From Mobilitalea sibirica (GTDB taxonomy: Bacteria > Bacillota > Clostridia > Lachnospirales > Lachnospiraceae), in assembly GCF_015999265.1 (NCBI RefSeq), contig NZ_JAEAGR010000017.1, positions 1 through 64,000 of the forward strand: 64,000 nucleotides of DNA, read 5' to 3'. The notes under the pieces are model-generated. The model had not been told where the DNA came from and ran no database searches. It saw only the letters and a program-made list of their open reading frames with translations. Below, in pieces: positions 1 to 7,265 of this stretch; position 1 is the stretch's first letter, and each line of letters starts with the position of its first letter. A program made the translations under genes and the position numbers.

Positions 1-66
1 AAGTCCATCAAGATATTCCTGTGAAACTTTCGCACGGAACTCAGTAGTGTGTGGTGATTTGGACAT
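1..66 (-). CDS. Transposase N-terminus (IS3-type OrfA-like), partial at window edge
   Basis: Twenty-two codons read leftward off the window edge, beginning MSKSPHTTEFRAKVSQEYLD. This opening resembles the start of the helix-turn-helix OrfA subunit of IS3-family transposases, which binds the element's ends. An AGGAGGT ribosome site lies 6-7 bases before the ATG. The site sits inside a perfect hairpin (71-120), as often seen where transposase translation is held down. The rest of the element lies outside the window, so the family call rests on the short N-terminus and is inference. Confidence 0.6.
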   Translation of the reverse strand, partial: MSKSPHTTEFRAKVSQEYLDGL

Positions 67-70
67 AAAA

Positions 71-120
71 ATACCTCCTAAGTAGATTTTGGTTATTTCC
101 CTTGTCTACTTAAGAGGTAT
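71..120 (-). promoter_or_regulatory. Hairpin sequestering the transposase ribosome binding site
   Basis: Arms 71-85 and 106-120 form a 15-bp stem (one G-U pair when read leftward) around a 20-base loop. The arm nearest the gene contains the AGGAGGT Shine-Dalgarno of the transposase. In a read-through transcript this would hide the ribosome site, a known way for insertion sequences to avoid activation by outside transcription. The alternative is a DNA operator for a dyad-binding protein. Bases 121-470 hold nothing else I can support. Confidence 0.6.
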
Positions 121-472
121 CTTATCAAGCCCTTGTTAGCTTAATGGGTGCTTGCTCTTGTATATTGATTTAAGATTTTATACAATTAATAAAAAAAATG
201 ACAGAAAATTTACTAATTTGGAAAAATACAACAATATTTAGTAATATGTAAAAGAATACATCTATATATTGTGTGAAATAATTGAAGTTTGGAACATTGG
301 ATAAATTTAGATGGTTTAGATGTTAGATTTTTGTGCAAATTACTGTATTTATCTGGGCACAACGAACTAAGCTTGTGAAAATATTCCATAAAAAGCAACA
401 AATTTTCAATTGTTTCATGTGCATATTTTTCTATACAAACCCGAGAATTGTGTTGAATTGTCTGAAAATTTA

Positions 473-502
473 TTGACAATTATTAGAATTTCATGTTATA
501 AT
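473..502 (+). promoter_or_regulatory. Strong sigma-A promoter of veg
   Basis: TTGACA (473-478) and TATAAT (497-502) are both perfect consensus hexamers, 18 bases apart. AT-rich DNA upstream could act as an UP element. The veg promoter of Bacillus subtilis is likewise a classic strong promoter. The transcript would carry a leader of about 100 bases. Confidence 0.85.
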
Positions 503-613
503 ACTTATGATGCATAGAATTTGTAACAGATTTATTTGGAAGAATGTATGATATATCCATATGGAAGATCGGCTCGTGCAATGGAGATGAATGCATTAGT
601 AAGGAGTAAAATA

Positions 614-859
614 ATGATGAAGCAAAATGACGTTAATAAGGTTCGAAACGCAGTTATAAGCCATACGGGTAGGAAGGTAAAAGTTAGAATTAATAGGGGC
701 AGACATAAAATTGATGAGACAGAAGGAGTTATATCTGAAACATATCCGAGTATCTTTTTAATTAAAATTCAGGAGAACAAGGATATGCCAGTCCGAATTA
801 TGTCATACAGCTATACGGATGTATTGACAAAGGATGTTGAACTTATTTTATGCAGCTGA
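614..859 (+). CDS. veg: Veg family protein
   Basis: An 81-residue protein of the Veg family (DUF1021). The core reads VKVRINRGRHK, then SETYPSIFLIKI, then SYSYTDVLTKDVEL, which matches the small basic beta-barrel-like B. subtilis protein linked to biofilm matrix expression. I start at ATG 614 because AAGGAG (601-606) lies 7 bases upstream; the next codon is also ATG. A longer open frame from a TTG at 536 has no ribosome site and adds residues absent from the family. The gene is monocistronic, between a consensus promoter and a strong terminator. Confidence 0.9.
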   Translation: MMKQNDVNKVRNAVISHTGRKVKVRINRGRHKIDETEGVISETYPSIFLIKIQENKDMPVRIMSYSYTDVLTKDVELILCS

Positions 860-876
860 GGATAAGTATAAGGTAG

Positions 877-916
877 GGCCAAAACCGTTATATATAATAT
901 ACGGTTTTGGCCTTTT
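877..916 (+). terminator. Rho-independent terminator of veg
   Basis: GGCCAAAACCGT (877-888) pairs perfectly with ACGGTTTTGGCC (901-912) and is followed by TTTT. It lies 17 bases after the veg stop codon. Confidence 0.9.
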
Positions 917-967
917 AAAATATATAGGGAATTTATCCGAATTTACTATATATTAAATGTATTCTAG

Positions 968-1049
968 GCATGATGTATACTCGCGCGTAAGAAATTTTGT
1001 CGTTTTTACCGACAACGCTCGGCACGAGAGTTTGCTAAGGCAAGCTCTC
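968..1049 (+). repeat. Dispersed intergenic repeat, copy A
   Basis: About 80 bases sharing the run GCATGATG-TAC-CTCG-CGTAAGAAATTTTGTCG, then TTTTACCGA, then CGAGAGTTTGC and CTCT with copy B at 13752-13843. It sits alone between the veg terminator and the sipL start. The 3' part has short inverted pieces (GAGAGTTTGC/GCAAGCTCTC) that can fold. I do not recognise the family. Confidence 0.65.
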
Positions 1050-1195
1050 TATTCTATTAACTAATTAAGTATCTCTTTATGATTGTATTATATATAGTAA
1101 TAGTTTGTTTAATTATATTCATAAATCCCTTTTTTCTTGAATAAGATATGACAGAGGCATTCCATCGTATGTCCAAATACAAGGAGGGATTTTAA

Positions 1196-2764
1196 GTGGA
1201 GTTAATTAAAAAGAATATTCATATGAATAAATTAAAATGTAAGAGTACCCTGCAGCTTACATTGGATGATGACTGTAATGTCCCCGATATTAAACCGGAC
1301 ATTGATAAAATTATTACGGAGCAGGGTGATGTTAAGATAACGGATATTCAGGCGATGAACGGAAAGCTTATGGTGAAGGGTTCGCTTGCCTTTAATGTTC
1401 TTTACCTGGGTGGAGAGAATTCAAAACCGATACATAATATTTCAGGGGAAATTCCGTTTGACGAAGTTATTAATATGGATGTTTCCTGTGCGGATGATGA
1501 CCCTATTATAAAATGGGAATTAGAAGATTTATCAGCCGGATTAATTAATTCAAGAAAGTTAAGTATAAGATCTATTGTGAGGCTCAATGTGGCTATAGAA
1601 GAGCTTTATGATGAAGAAACAGCAGTAATGGTGGAAGACACGGATGACGTACAATATTTAAATAAAAAAATAGAAATTACAGATGTAAGCATTAATAAAA
1701 AGGATACCTTTCGAATAAAAGATGAGATTATGCTACCAACGAACAAAGGGAATGTATCCTCCATATTGTACAGTGATCTTCAACTTAATAATATTGAAGT
1801 TCGTATGTTGGAGAACAGATTTAGCATTAAAGGTGAGATACCTGTTTTTATCCTTTACACAAGTGAGGATGAAGAGAATCCGATTGAATATTATGAGACA
1901 GAAATTCCCTTTAGCGGTAATATTGAGTGTAACGGCTGTAATGAGGATATGATTGAGGATATTACCTTCCGTATCGTAAGTAAAAACCTCGAGATGAAAC
2001 CGGATGTGGATGGTGAAGAGAGGGTGTTGGATTTTGAAGTTATACTTGAGATGGGCATCAAGGTTTATGAAATTGAGGAGCCTGAGATACTTTATGATGT
2101 TTACAGTCCGACAAAAGAGGTTACACCTATTATCCGCAATGCAACCTACGAAAATCTGGTTATAAAAAATAACAGTAAGTACCGTATTGCTGATCGGATT
2201 AAGGTTCCTGAAAATGAGCCTACAATACTACAAATCTGCCATGCCAACGGAACCATCAAAATTGATGAAATAATTCCGGAGGGTACGGAGCTTCAGGTAG
2301 AAGGTATTATTGAGGTTGGAATTCTCTATATCACCGAAGATGATTTAAGGCCGATGAACGCACTAAAAGGAGCCATTCCATTCACCCAGGTGATTGAAGT
2401 GAAGGGAATGAAACCTGACAGTAGCTTTGATATTAAGCCGAACATTGATCAACTGAGTGTTATGATGTTGGATAGTGATGAAATCGAAGTGAAGGCTACT
2501 ATGAGCCTGAATACCATTGTATTTGATAAGATCACGGAACCGATCATTACCGATATTGAAGTATCAGATATTGATATGGATAAATTACAGTCCATGCCCG
2601 GAATTATCGGATACGTTGTTAAGAAAAATGATACATTGTGGAATATTGCAAAGAAATACTATACCACTGTGGATACAATTATGAGCATTAACAATATGGA
2701 GGAGGATAAGATTAGAGAGGGCGATAAGCTTATCATCCTAAAGAAAGTTGATGTTACAATATAA
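1196..2764 (+). CDS. sipL: SipL-like spore coat morphogenetic protein (SPOCS/DUF3794 + LysM)
   Basis: A 522-residue protein with three SPOCS (DUF3794) repeats at about 25-100, 170-245 and 325-402, and a C-terminal LysM domain at about 475-518 (YVVKKNDTLWNIAKKYY, then GDKLIIL). This layout is that of SipL of Clostridioides difficile. SipL's LysM domain binds the coat ATPase SpoIVA to anchor and encase the coat on the forespore outer membrane. The start is GTG 1196, with AAGGAGG eight bases upstream; no ATG fits as well. There is no signal peptide, as expected for a mother-cell cytosolic protein. Expression is expected under SigE, but I could not firmly place such a promoter. The gene stands alone. 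Confidence 0.85.
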   Translation: MELIKKNIHMNKLKCKSTLQLTLDDDCNVPDIKPDIDKIITEQGDVKITDIQAMNGKLMVKGSLAFNVLYLGGENSKPIHNISGEIPFDEVINMDVSCADDDPIIKWELEDLSAGLINSRKLSIRSIVRLNVAIEELYDEETAVMVEDTDDVQYLNKKIEITDVSINKKDTFRIKDEIMLPTNKGNVSSILYSDLQLNNIEVRMLENRFSIKGEIPVFILYTSEDEENPIEYYETEIPFSGNIECNGCNEDMIEDITFRIVSKNLEMKPDVDGEERVLDFEVILEMGIKVYEIEEPEILYDVYSPTKEVTPIIRNATYENLVIKNNSKYRIADRIKVPENEPTILQICHANGTIKIDEIIPEGTELQVEGIIEVGILYITEDDLRPMNALKGAIPFTQVIEVKGMKPDSSFDIKPNIDQLSVMMLDSDEIEVKATMSLNTIVFDKITEPIITDIEVSDIDMDKLQSMPGIIGYVVKKNDTLWNIAKKYYTTVDTIMSINNMEEDKIREGDKLIILKKVDVTI

Positions 2765-2842
2765 AGAATACCACTAAAATATAATATGAAACAGATAAGA
2801 GAAAGCTACAGTAATGGCTGTAGAAAGATAAGCGATTGATAA

Positions 2843-3029
2843 GGGCTGTTCAAAATAAACAATGAGAATATAATTTACCTCACACACAGGCTGAAGGACA
2901 TATTTTCGATTTTGTATGCCTAGTTCGAACACTTCTGTTCGTTCTAGGCATAACAAAATCAGCTACATTGACGTCAAACAGTGCTTTACGGTAAATCATA
3001 TTCCCGCTTCACTATTTTGAAACGTCCCC
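2843..3029 (+). mobile_element. MITE-like palindromic element, copy 1
   Basis: About 187 bases bounded by imperfect terminal inverted repeats (GGGCTGTTCAAAATAAAC at the left; the complement of ACTATTTTGAAACGTCCCC at the right). The centre is a long hairpin: GTATGCCTAGTTCGAACA faces TGTTCGTTCTAGGCATAAC around a CTTC loop. There is no coding capacity. Copy 2 at 3894-4083 is nearly identical, so the pair brackets the gene at 3211-3879. It looks like a non-autonomous element moved by a transposase elsewhere. Confidence 0.75.
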
Positions 3030-3065
3030 TTTATTCTTTTTTGATGGAAAGCTACGGTATAAATA

Positions 3066-3093
3066 TAAAGATTTTTTGTCATTTTGCCGAAAT
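3066..3093 (+). promoter_or_regulatory. SigD (flagellar sigma-28) type promoter
   Basis: TAAA (3066-3069), 16 bases, then GCCGAAAT (3086-3093). This matches the sigma-28 consensus TAAA-N14-16-GCCGATAT at 11 of 12 positions. It lies about 115 bases before the downstream start codon. The leader between them contains two near-repeats of ACCAAGGATGGT. Confidence 0.7.
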
Positions 3094-3210
3094 ATAAGCA
3101 TAGGATAGCATTTCCAATGTACCAAGGAAGGTGCATCCTCCAGTAACCAAGGATGGTAGGAGATATTTAAGAACTGGTGAGAGATCTCATCGTAAGAATG
3201 GAGGATTCGA

Positions 3211-3879
3211 ATGAGTATAAGTCAGATAACAAATGCAGTTAGCAGCTATGAAGCCGGCAGTAAGGGAAAAGCCCAAGCAGGTAATAGTAAGGAGAAAGTA
3301 AAAGAGAAAGACAAACAATCAAGTCAAGATACGGCAGTAGTATACGAGAAAAACAATAAGGAAACAGAAAGCAAGAAGGTATACCAAAGAGACGAAGCTA
3401 CGATTAACCGACTATTAGAGGAAGCTGAGAAGAGAACCCAAAGCCTAAGAGATCTTGTGGAGAAGATGCTTTTAAAACAGGGACAGACCTTAAATGAAGC
3501 CACTGACATCTATGCCCTACTTCGGGAAGGTAAGCTGGAGGTAGACCCCGAGACGAGGGCAAAGGCTGCGGAAGATGTAGCCGAGGACGGATACTGGGGT
3601 GTCAAGCAAACCTCTGAGAGGTTGGTATCCTTTGCAAAAGCCTTAACGGGAGGGGACCCCTCTATGGCGGATAAGATGATCGATGCTGTTAAAAAGGGCT
3701 TTGAGGAGGCGACAAAGGCCTGGGGAGGCGAACTTCCGGGGATTTGTAAAGAGACCTTGGATGCAACGATTTGCAAGCTGGAAGAGTGGAGAGATTCTAT
3801 TAGGGATGAGGTTTCTATGGATGAAGAAGCCAAGAATGCATTTCAACAGCAGGCCGCATCGGCTCAGCTGTCAAAATAA
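3211..3879 (+). CDS. Conserved protein of unknown function, probable SigD (motility) regulon member
   Basis: A 222-residue soluble protein. The first 60 residues are Lys/Glu/Ser-rich and probably disordered. The rest is helical, with a conserved-looking C-terminal block (SFAKALTGGDPSMADKMID, then GFEEATKAWGGELPGICKET, then LEEWRD). Similar GGDP...AWGG...LP blocks occur in poorly described bacterial proteins, some labelled hydrogenase-4 component G or DUF5610; I recall this only loosely. ATG 3211 follows GGAGGATTCG. A flagellar-sigma promoter upstream suggests a motility-linked role. Palindromic elements lie on both sides, so the gene is an isolated unit. Confidence 0.75.
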   Translation: MSISQITNAVSSYEAGSKGKAQAGNSKEKVKEKDKQSSQDTAVVYEKNNKETESKKVYQRDEATINRLLEEAEKRTQSLRDLVEKMLLKQGQTLNEATDIYALLREGKLEVDPETRAKAAEDVAEDGYWGVKQTSERLVSFAKALTGGDPSMADKMIDAVKKGFEEATKAWGGELPGICKETLDATICKLEEWRDSIRDEVSMDEEAKNAFQQQAASAQLSK

Positions 3880-3893
3880 ATAATGAGTACCAA

Positions 3894-4083
3894 GGGGCTG
3901 TTTCAAAATAAACAATGGGAATATGATTTACCTCACACACAGATTGAAGGACATATTTCGATTTTGTATGCCTAGTTCGAACACTTCTGTTCGTACTAGT
4001 CATAACAAAATCAGCAATATGTCCGTCAAACAGTGCATTACGGTAAAATCATATTCATCGTTTAACTATTTTGAAACAGCCTT
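3894..4083 (+). mobile_element. MITE-like palindromic element, copy 2
   Basis: About 190 bases, same orientation and about 90% like copy 1 (2843-3029). The ends are near-perfect inverted repeats: GGGGCTGTTTCAAAATAAAC, and the complement of AACTATTTTGAAACAGCC. The centre folds as GATTTTGTATGCCTAGTTCG facing CGTACTAGTCATAACAAAATC. Its right end lies 9 bases from the 3' end of ispE, so it may also serve as ispE's terminator. Confidence 0.8.
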
Positions 4084-4091
4084 TTGCATGA

Positions 4092-4976
4092 TTATTGTTT
4101 TAGAGGTAGATCCGGCCAATAGGGATTTGTAAGAAACACCTGTTTTTTATAGGAGGAGTTCTTAAAATACTTATAGGCCTTTTCCGCCGTCGCGGGATTA
4201 TCATAGATACCGAATACAGTGGGTCCGCTTCCGCTCATGAGCGAAGTGAGGGCACCGTTATTAATCATATCATTCTTAATATGATTAATAACGGGATATT
4301 CTTTGACGGTAACCGTCTCAAGAATATTACCCATAGTTACGATAAGCTCTGCTAAATCACCATGTTCAATGGCTTTTAACATGGAGGGAATATCCGGATG
4401 GGGCACAGTATGATCCAGTACTAAATTCTCATATACGTATTTGGTAGACACATTAAGATCCGGTTTTACAAGTAATATATTACAGGAAGGCATAGGCCCA
4501 AGTGGAGTCAATATTTCACCAATTCCTTCCGATAAGGCGGTTCCCATCAAAAGGCAATACGGGACGTCTGCTCCAAGCGTAACTCCTAACTCCATAAGCT
4601 CCTTAAGCGTAAGTCCGGTACGGTAAAGAGTATTTAATCCTTTTAAGGCAGCCGCAGCATCCGAACTACCTCCGGCCAAGCCGGCTGCCACCGGAATTCG
4701 TTTGTATATGGTGGCATGTATTCCTTCGCTAATATGGAAAGTATTTTTAAATAATTCGATTGCTTTATATACAATATTCTTTTGATCCGAGGGAAGATAA
4801 GGGAGATTCGTTTTTAATGTAATATCTCTTTTCCTGGATTTTCGGAAGGTTAAGGTATCGTATAAACTGACAGTCTGCATAATCATGCTGACATCGTGAT
4901 AACCGTCTTCCCGTTTTCTTAGGACATCCAGCCCCAAATTTATCTTAGCATATGCTTTCATCGTGATGGAATTCAT
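4092..4976 (-). CDS. ispE: 4-diphosphocytidyl-2-C-methyl-D-erythritol kinase
   Basis: A GHMP-family kinase of 294 residues that phosphorylates CDP-methylerythritol in the MEP route to isoprenoid precursors. The N-terminal strand AYAKINLGLDV carries the substrate-contacting Lys. The ATP loop PVAAGLAGGSSDAAAA is the GHMP motif 2, and LMSGSGPTVFG is motif 3. Length is normal for IspE. GGAGG lies six bases before ATG 4976. spoIIR starts 58 bases upstream on the same strand, so the two may be co-transcribed. Confidence 0.96.
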   Translation of the reverse strand: MNSITMKAYAKINLGLDVLRKREDGYHDVSMIMQTVSLYDTLTFRKSRKRDITLKTNLPYLPSDQKNIVYKAIELFKNTFHISEGIHATIYKRIPVAAGLAGGSSDAAAALKGLNTLYRTGLTLKELMELGVTLGADVPYCLLMGTALSEGIGEILTPLGPMPSCNILLVKPDLNVSTKYVYENLVLDHTVPHPDIPSMLKAIEHGDLAELIVTMGNILETVTVKEYPVINHIKNDMINNGALTSLMSGSGPTVFGIYDNPATAEKAYKYFKNSSYKKQVFLTNPYWPDLPLKQ

Positions 4977-5034
4977 GATTGCCTCCGGTTATATAGGATA
5001 TCCGTATTCTATCATATTGAGAAAGTCTTTACAA

Positions 5035-5772
5035 TCAGCTTTTGAATAGCTTTTTTATTGATTCCCACAACTTGAATTTTACTTTCACAGGGGTTTTTTG
5101 ATCCCGCAGGGTTGCATACTCTTCTTCATCGAGTAGGTATTTCAATTGCCTGTCGGTGCCTTCGTCGACAATACTATAGGTTTCATCGACAAAACATAGG
5201 GGCGGAAACATGACGCACCACCAGTTCTTACCCCTCGCGGCGCCTATTTTGACTTTTAAAGCTTCATAAATACCGGGAGGAAAGGTATATTCTCCATATA
5301 TCTTCATAGGAAAATAGGTTTTTTCTAAGCTGACACTAACTTGGTAATTGTACCCTTCCCTTAAGATGAGCTCTTTGGTTTTTTCCTGTATAAAAACTAG
5401 TCGGCTTTTAATAATGTTACGACCTTCATTGATACTTTTTGCGTCTTTCAGATAAGGGGTCATTTCCTTTACTAAGACATCTTTAATTTTATATTTAAGC
5501 TCCTGATCCTCTATGCTGTCGCTGTTTGCAATTACATGAAATCTTATGATTTCATGTGCTATTCCTTCTTGTATTTGGCTGGCATTCACTACATTTGCTT
5601 TTATCAGCAGGGTTAATATCCAAGAAATGAAAAGTATAGAAACCAATAGTGTCAAACGAAGTTTACTATTCAAAAGATTCATATAAAATGAAATGATTTT
5701 TTTATTGATCTTAGTATTATGTGTGTTAATGTTACGATTAAAGTTTGGATCGTTTATGTTATCTGCATTCAT
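5035..5772 (-). CDS. spoIIR: Stage II sporulation protein R
   Basis: A 245-residue protein with a hydrophobic signal/anchor at about 38-58. The SpoIIR core follows: HEIIRFHVIANSDS, DQELKYKIKD, then GEYTFPPGIYEALKV and NWWCVMFPPLCFVD. In B. subtilis SpoIIR is made in the forespore and secreted to the intermembrane space, where it triggers SpoIIGA to process pro-SigE. A good SigF promoter (5827-5855) fits that timing. GGAGG precedes ATG 5772. The N-terminus before the anchor is about 35 residues, longer than usual, so an internal start is possible. Confidence 0.93.
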   Translation of the reverse strand: MNADNINDPNFNRNINTHNTKINKKIISFYMNLLNSKLRLTLLVSILFISWILTLLIKANVVNASQIQEGIAHEIIRFHVIANSDSIEDQELKYKIKDVLVKEMTPYLKDAKSINEGRNIIKSRLVFIQEKTKELILREGYNYQVSVSLEKTYFPMKIYGEYTFPPGIYEALKVKIGAARGKNWWCVMFPPLCFVDETYSIVDEGTDRQLKYLLDEEEYATLRDQKTPVKVKFKLWESIKKLFKS

Positions 5773-5826
5773 GTTTACCTCCTTCCCTGTTAGCTTTTAT
5801 GTAACAGGTTTTATATTTACTTTTTT

Positions 5827-5855
5827 AATTATTACCAATTATTGGATTTCTATAC
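5827..5855 (-). promoter_or_regulatory. SigF-type promoter of spoIIR
   Basis: Read leftward: GTATA (5855-5851), 14 bases, then GGTAATAATT (5836-5827), matching the SigF pattern GYATA-N14-16-GGNNANANT. It is 55 bases before the spoIIR start. The known dependence of spoIIR on SigF makes this a functional candidate rather than chance. Confidence 0.65.
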
Positions 5856-6016
5856 GGTAACGGGAAAGGACGAAAAGCATAAACTGATATTCGAAGGCAT
5901 ATTGTAATTAGAAACCATATCACTTGAACTTATGATATTTTGATAGTACAATGAAAAGGTATTCTATAATTTACTGAATATATGAACTGCCAAAGGCGGT
6001 AGCATGGAGGGTTATC

Positions 6017-6832
6017 ATGACGAATAGCGCACCAATAGGCGTATTTGATTCCGGTGTCGGAGGATTGACTGTAGTTAAGGAGATTATGCATCAGTTACCG
6101 AGAGAGTCAATTATTTATTTTGGTGATACGGCAAGACTCCCATATGGAACCAAGTCTAAGGAGACGATTATAACATATACAAGGCAGATTGTAAGGTTTT
6201 TAATGGCTAAGGGTGTGAAATCAATTGTCGTTGCCTGTAATACAGCCAGTGCATTTGCCTTAGAGACAGTAAAAACAGAAGTAAATATTCCAATGATAGG
6301 AGTTGTAAAACCCGGTGCCAAAGTGGCTGCGGAGGCTACAAGAAACGGGAATATAGGAATTATAGGAACCGAAGGAACCATAAGCAGTGGGATTTATAAT
6401 GAGTTTTTAAGTTTAACGAATCCGAATGTTCAGGTTTATGGGAAGGCTTGTCCTCTTTTTGTACCCTTAGTAGAGGAAGGGTTGATTGAGGATCCTGTAA
6501 CTCTAGAAATGGCCAGAAGATATATTGGTGAGCTTTTAGCACATAATATAGATACTCTTGTGTTAGGATGTACGCATTATCCTTTGTTAAGAAGAACAAT
6601 ACGAAAAACGGTCGGAGGAACAGTTAGATTGGTTAATCCGGCTTACGAAACGGCAAAAAGCCTAAAAGAAATTTTAATAGATTGCGGATTGGAAAATGAG
6701 AGTTTGCTACAGATGGATCATACCTTCTATGTCAGCGACGGTGCTGAAAAATTCAGGCGATTTGCCAATTCTATTTTACCCTGTGAAGTGATTGAGACAA
6801 AGGATGTTAATATAGAGGAATTAATGATATAA
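6017..6832 (+). CDS. murI: Glutamate racemase
   Basis: A 271-residue racemase that makes D-glutamate for peptidoglycan. Both catalytic cysteines are visible, in VACNTASAFALE and LGCTHYPLLRR. The N-terminus IGVFDSGVGGLTVVKEI is the family signature. ATG 6017 follows GGAGGGTTATC. The next gene starts 12 bases after the stop, forming a two-gene operon that converges on capA. Confidence 0.97.
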   Translation: MTNSAPIGVFDSGVGGLTVVKEIMHQLPRESIIYFGDTARLPYGTKSKETIITYTRQIVRFLMAKGVKSIVVACNTASAFALETVKTEVNIPMIGVVKPGAKVAAEATRNGNIGIIGTEGTISSGIYNEFLSLTNPNVQVYGKACPLFVPLVEEGLIEDPVTLEMARRYIGELLAHNIDTLVLGCTHYPLLRRTIRKTVGGTVRLVNPAYETAKSLKEILIDCGLENESLLQMDHTFYVSDGAEKFRRFANSILPCEVIETKDVNIEELMI

Positions 6833-6843
6833 GGGAGTTTAAC

Positions 6844-7263
6844 ATGACAAAAGAAGTTTTTATTACGATCAAAGGCTCACAGCTTGGAGCGGAGGATAAT
6901 AATCTCATTGTAACCAAAACTAAGGGAGTGTATCTGCATCGAAACAAAAAACATTATCTGCAGTACGAAGAGACAGAAGAAGGTGGTAAAGGTAAGATAA
7001 AGAACATTATTAAATTTACTTCCGGACAGTTAGATATGATAAAGAATGGCAGCTCAAAGACCCATATGATTTTTGATTTGAAGGAGGATACCACTTCCCT
7101 ATATCACACTTCTTATGGAAGTCTGCACCTGCAAATTCATACAACAACACTTAAGATAAAGGAAGAAGAGAACGAAATTCGAATTCTTCTTTTGTATACG
7201 CTATCCTCCAATCAGGTTCCCTTGTCGGACAACCAGATACAAATTGTGGTGAAAGCAATTTAA
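6844..7263 (+). CDS. DUF1934 (YwiB-like) beta-barrel protein
   Basis: A 139-residue soluble protein of the DUF1934 family. It has the usual run of strands (VFITIKGSQ, LQYEETEEGG, ITIKF-like FTSGQLDMIKNG, MIFDL, YGSLHLQIHT) and a C-terminal IQIVVKAI strand. The family forms a lipocalin-like barrel of unknown function and is often near murI or arginyl-tRNA synthetase genes in Firmicutes. GGGAG lies seven bases before ATG 6844. Its stop abuts the convergent capA stop with two bases between them. Confidence 0.85.
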   Translation: MTKEVFITIKGSQLGAEDNNLIVTKTKGVYLHRNKKHYLQYEETEEGGKGKIKNIIKFTSGQLDMIKNGSSKTHMIFDLKEDTTSLYHTSYGSLHLQIHTTTLKIKEEENEIRILLLYTLSSNQVPLSDNQIQIVVKAI

Positions 7264-7265
7264 AT

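Noticed and set aside
213-479. Leftward 88-codon open frame next to the insertion sequence
   Set aside because: It starts at TTG without a ribosome site, overlaps the -35 of the veg promoter and lies in very AT-rich DNA.
536-613. N-terminal extension of Veg from a TTG
   Set aside because: No ribosome site; the added residues are not in the family and AAGGAG clearly marks ATG 614.
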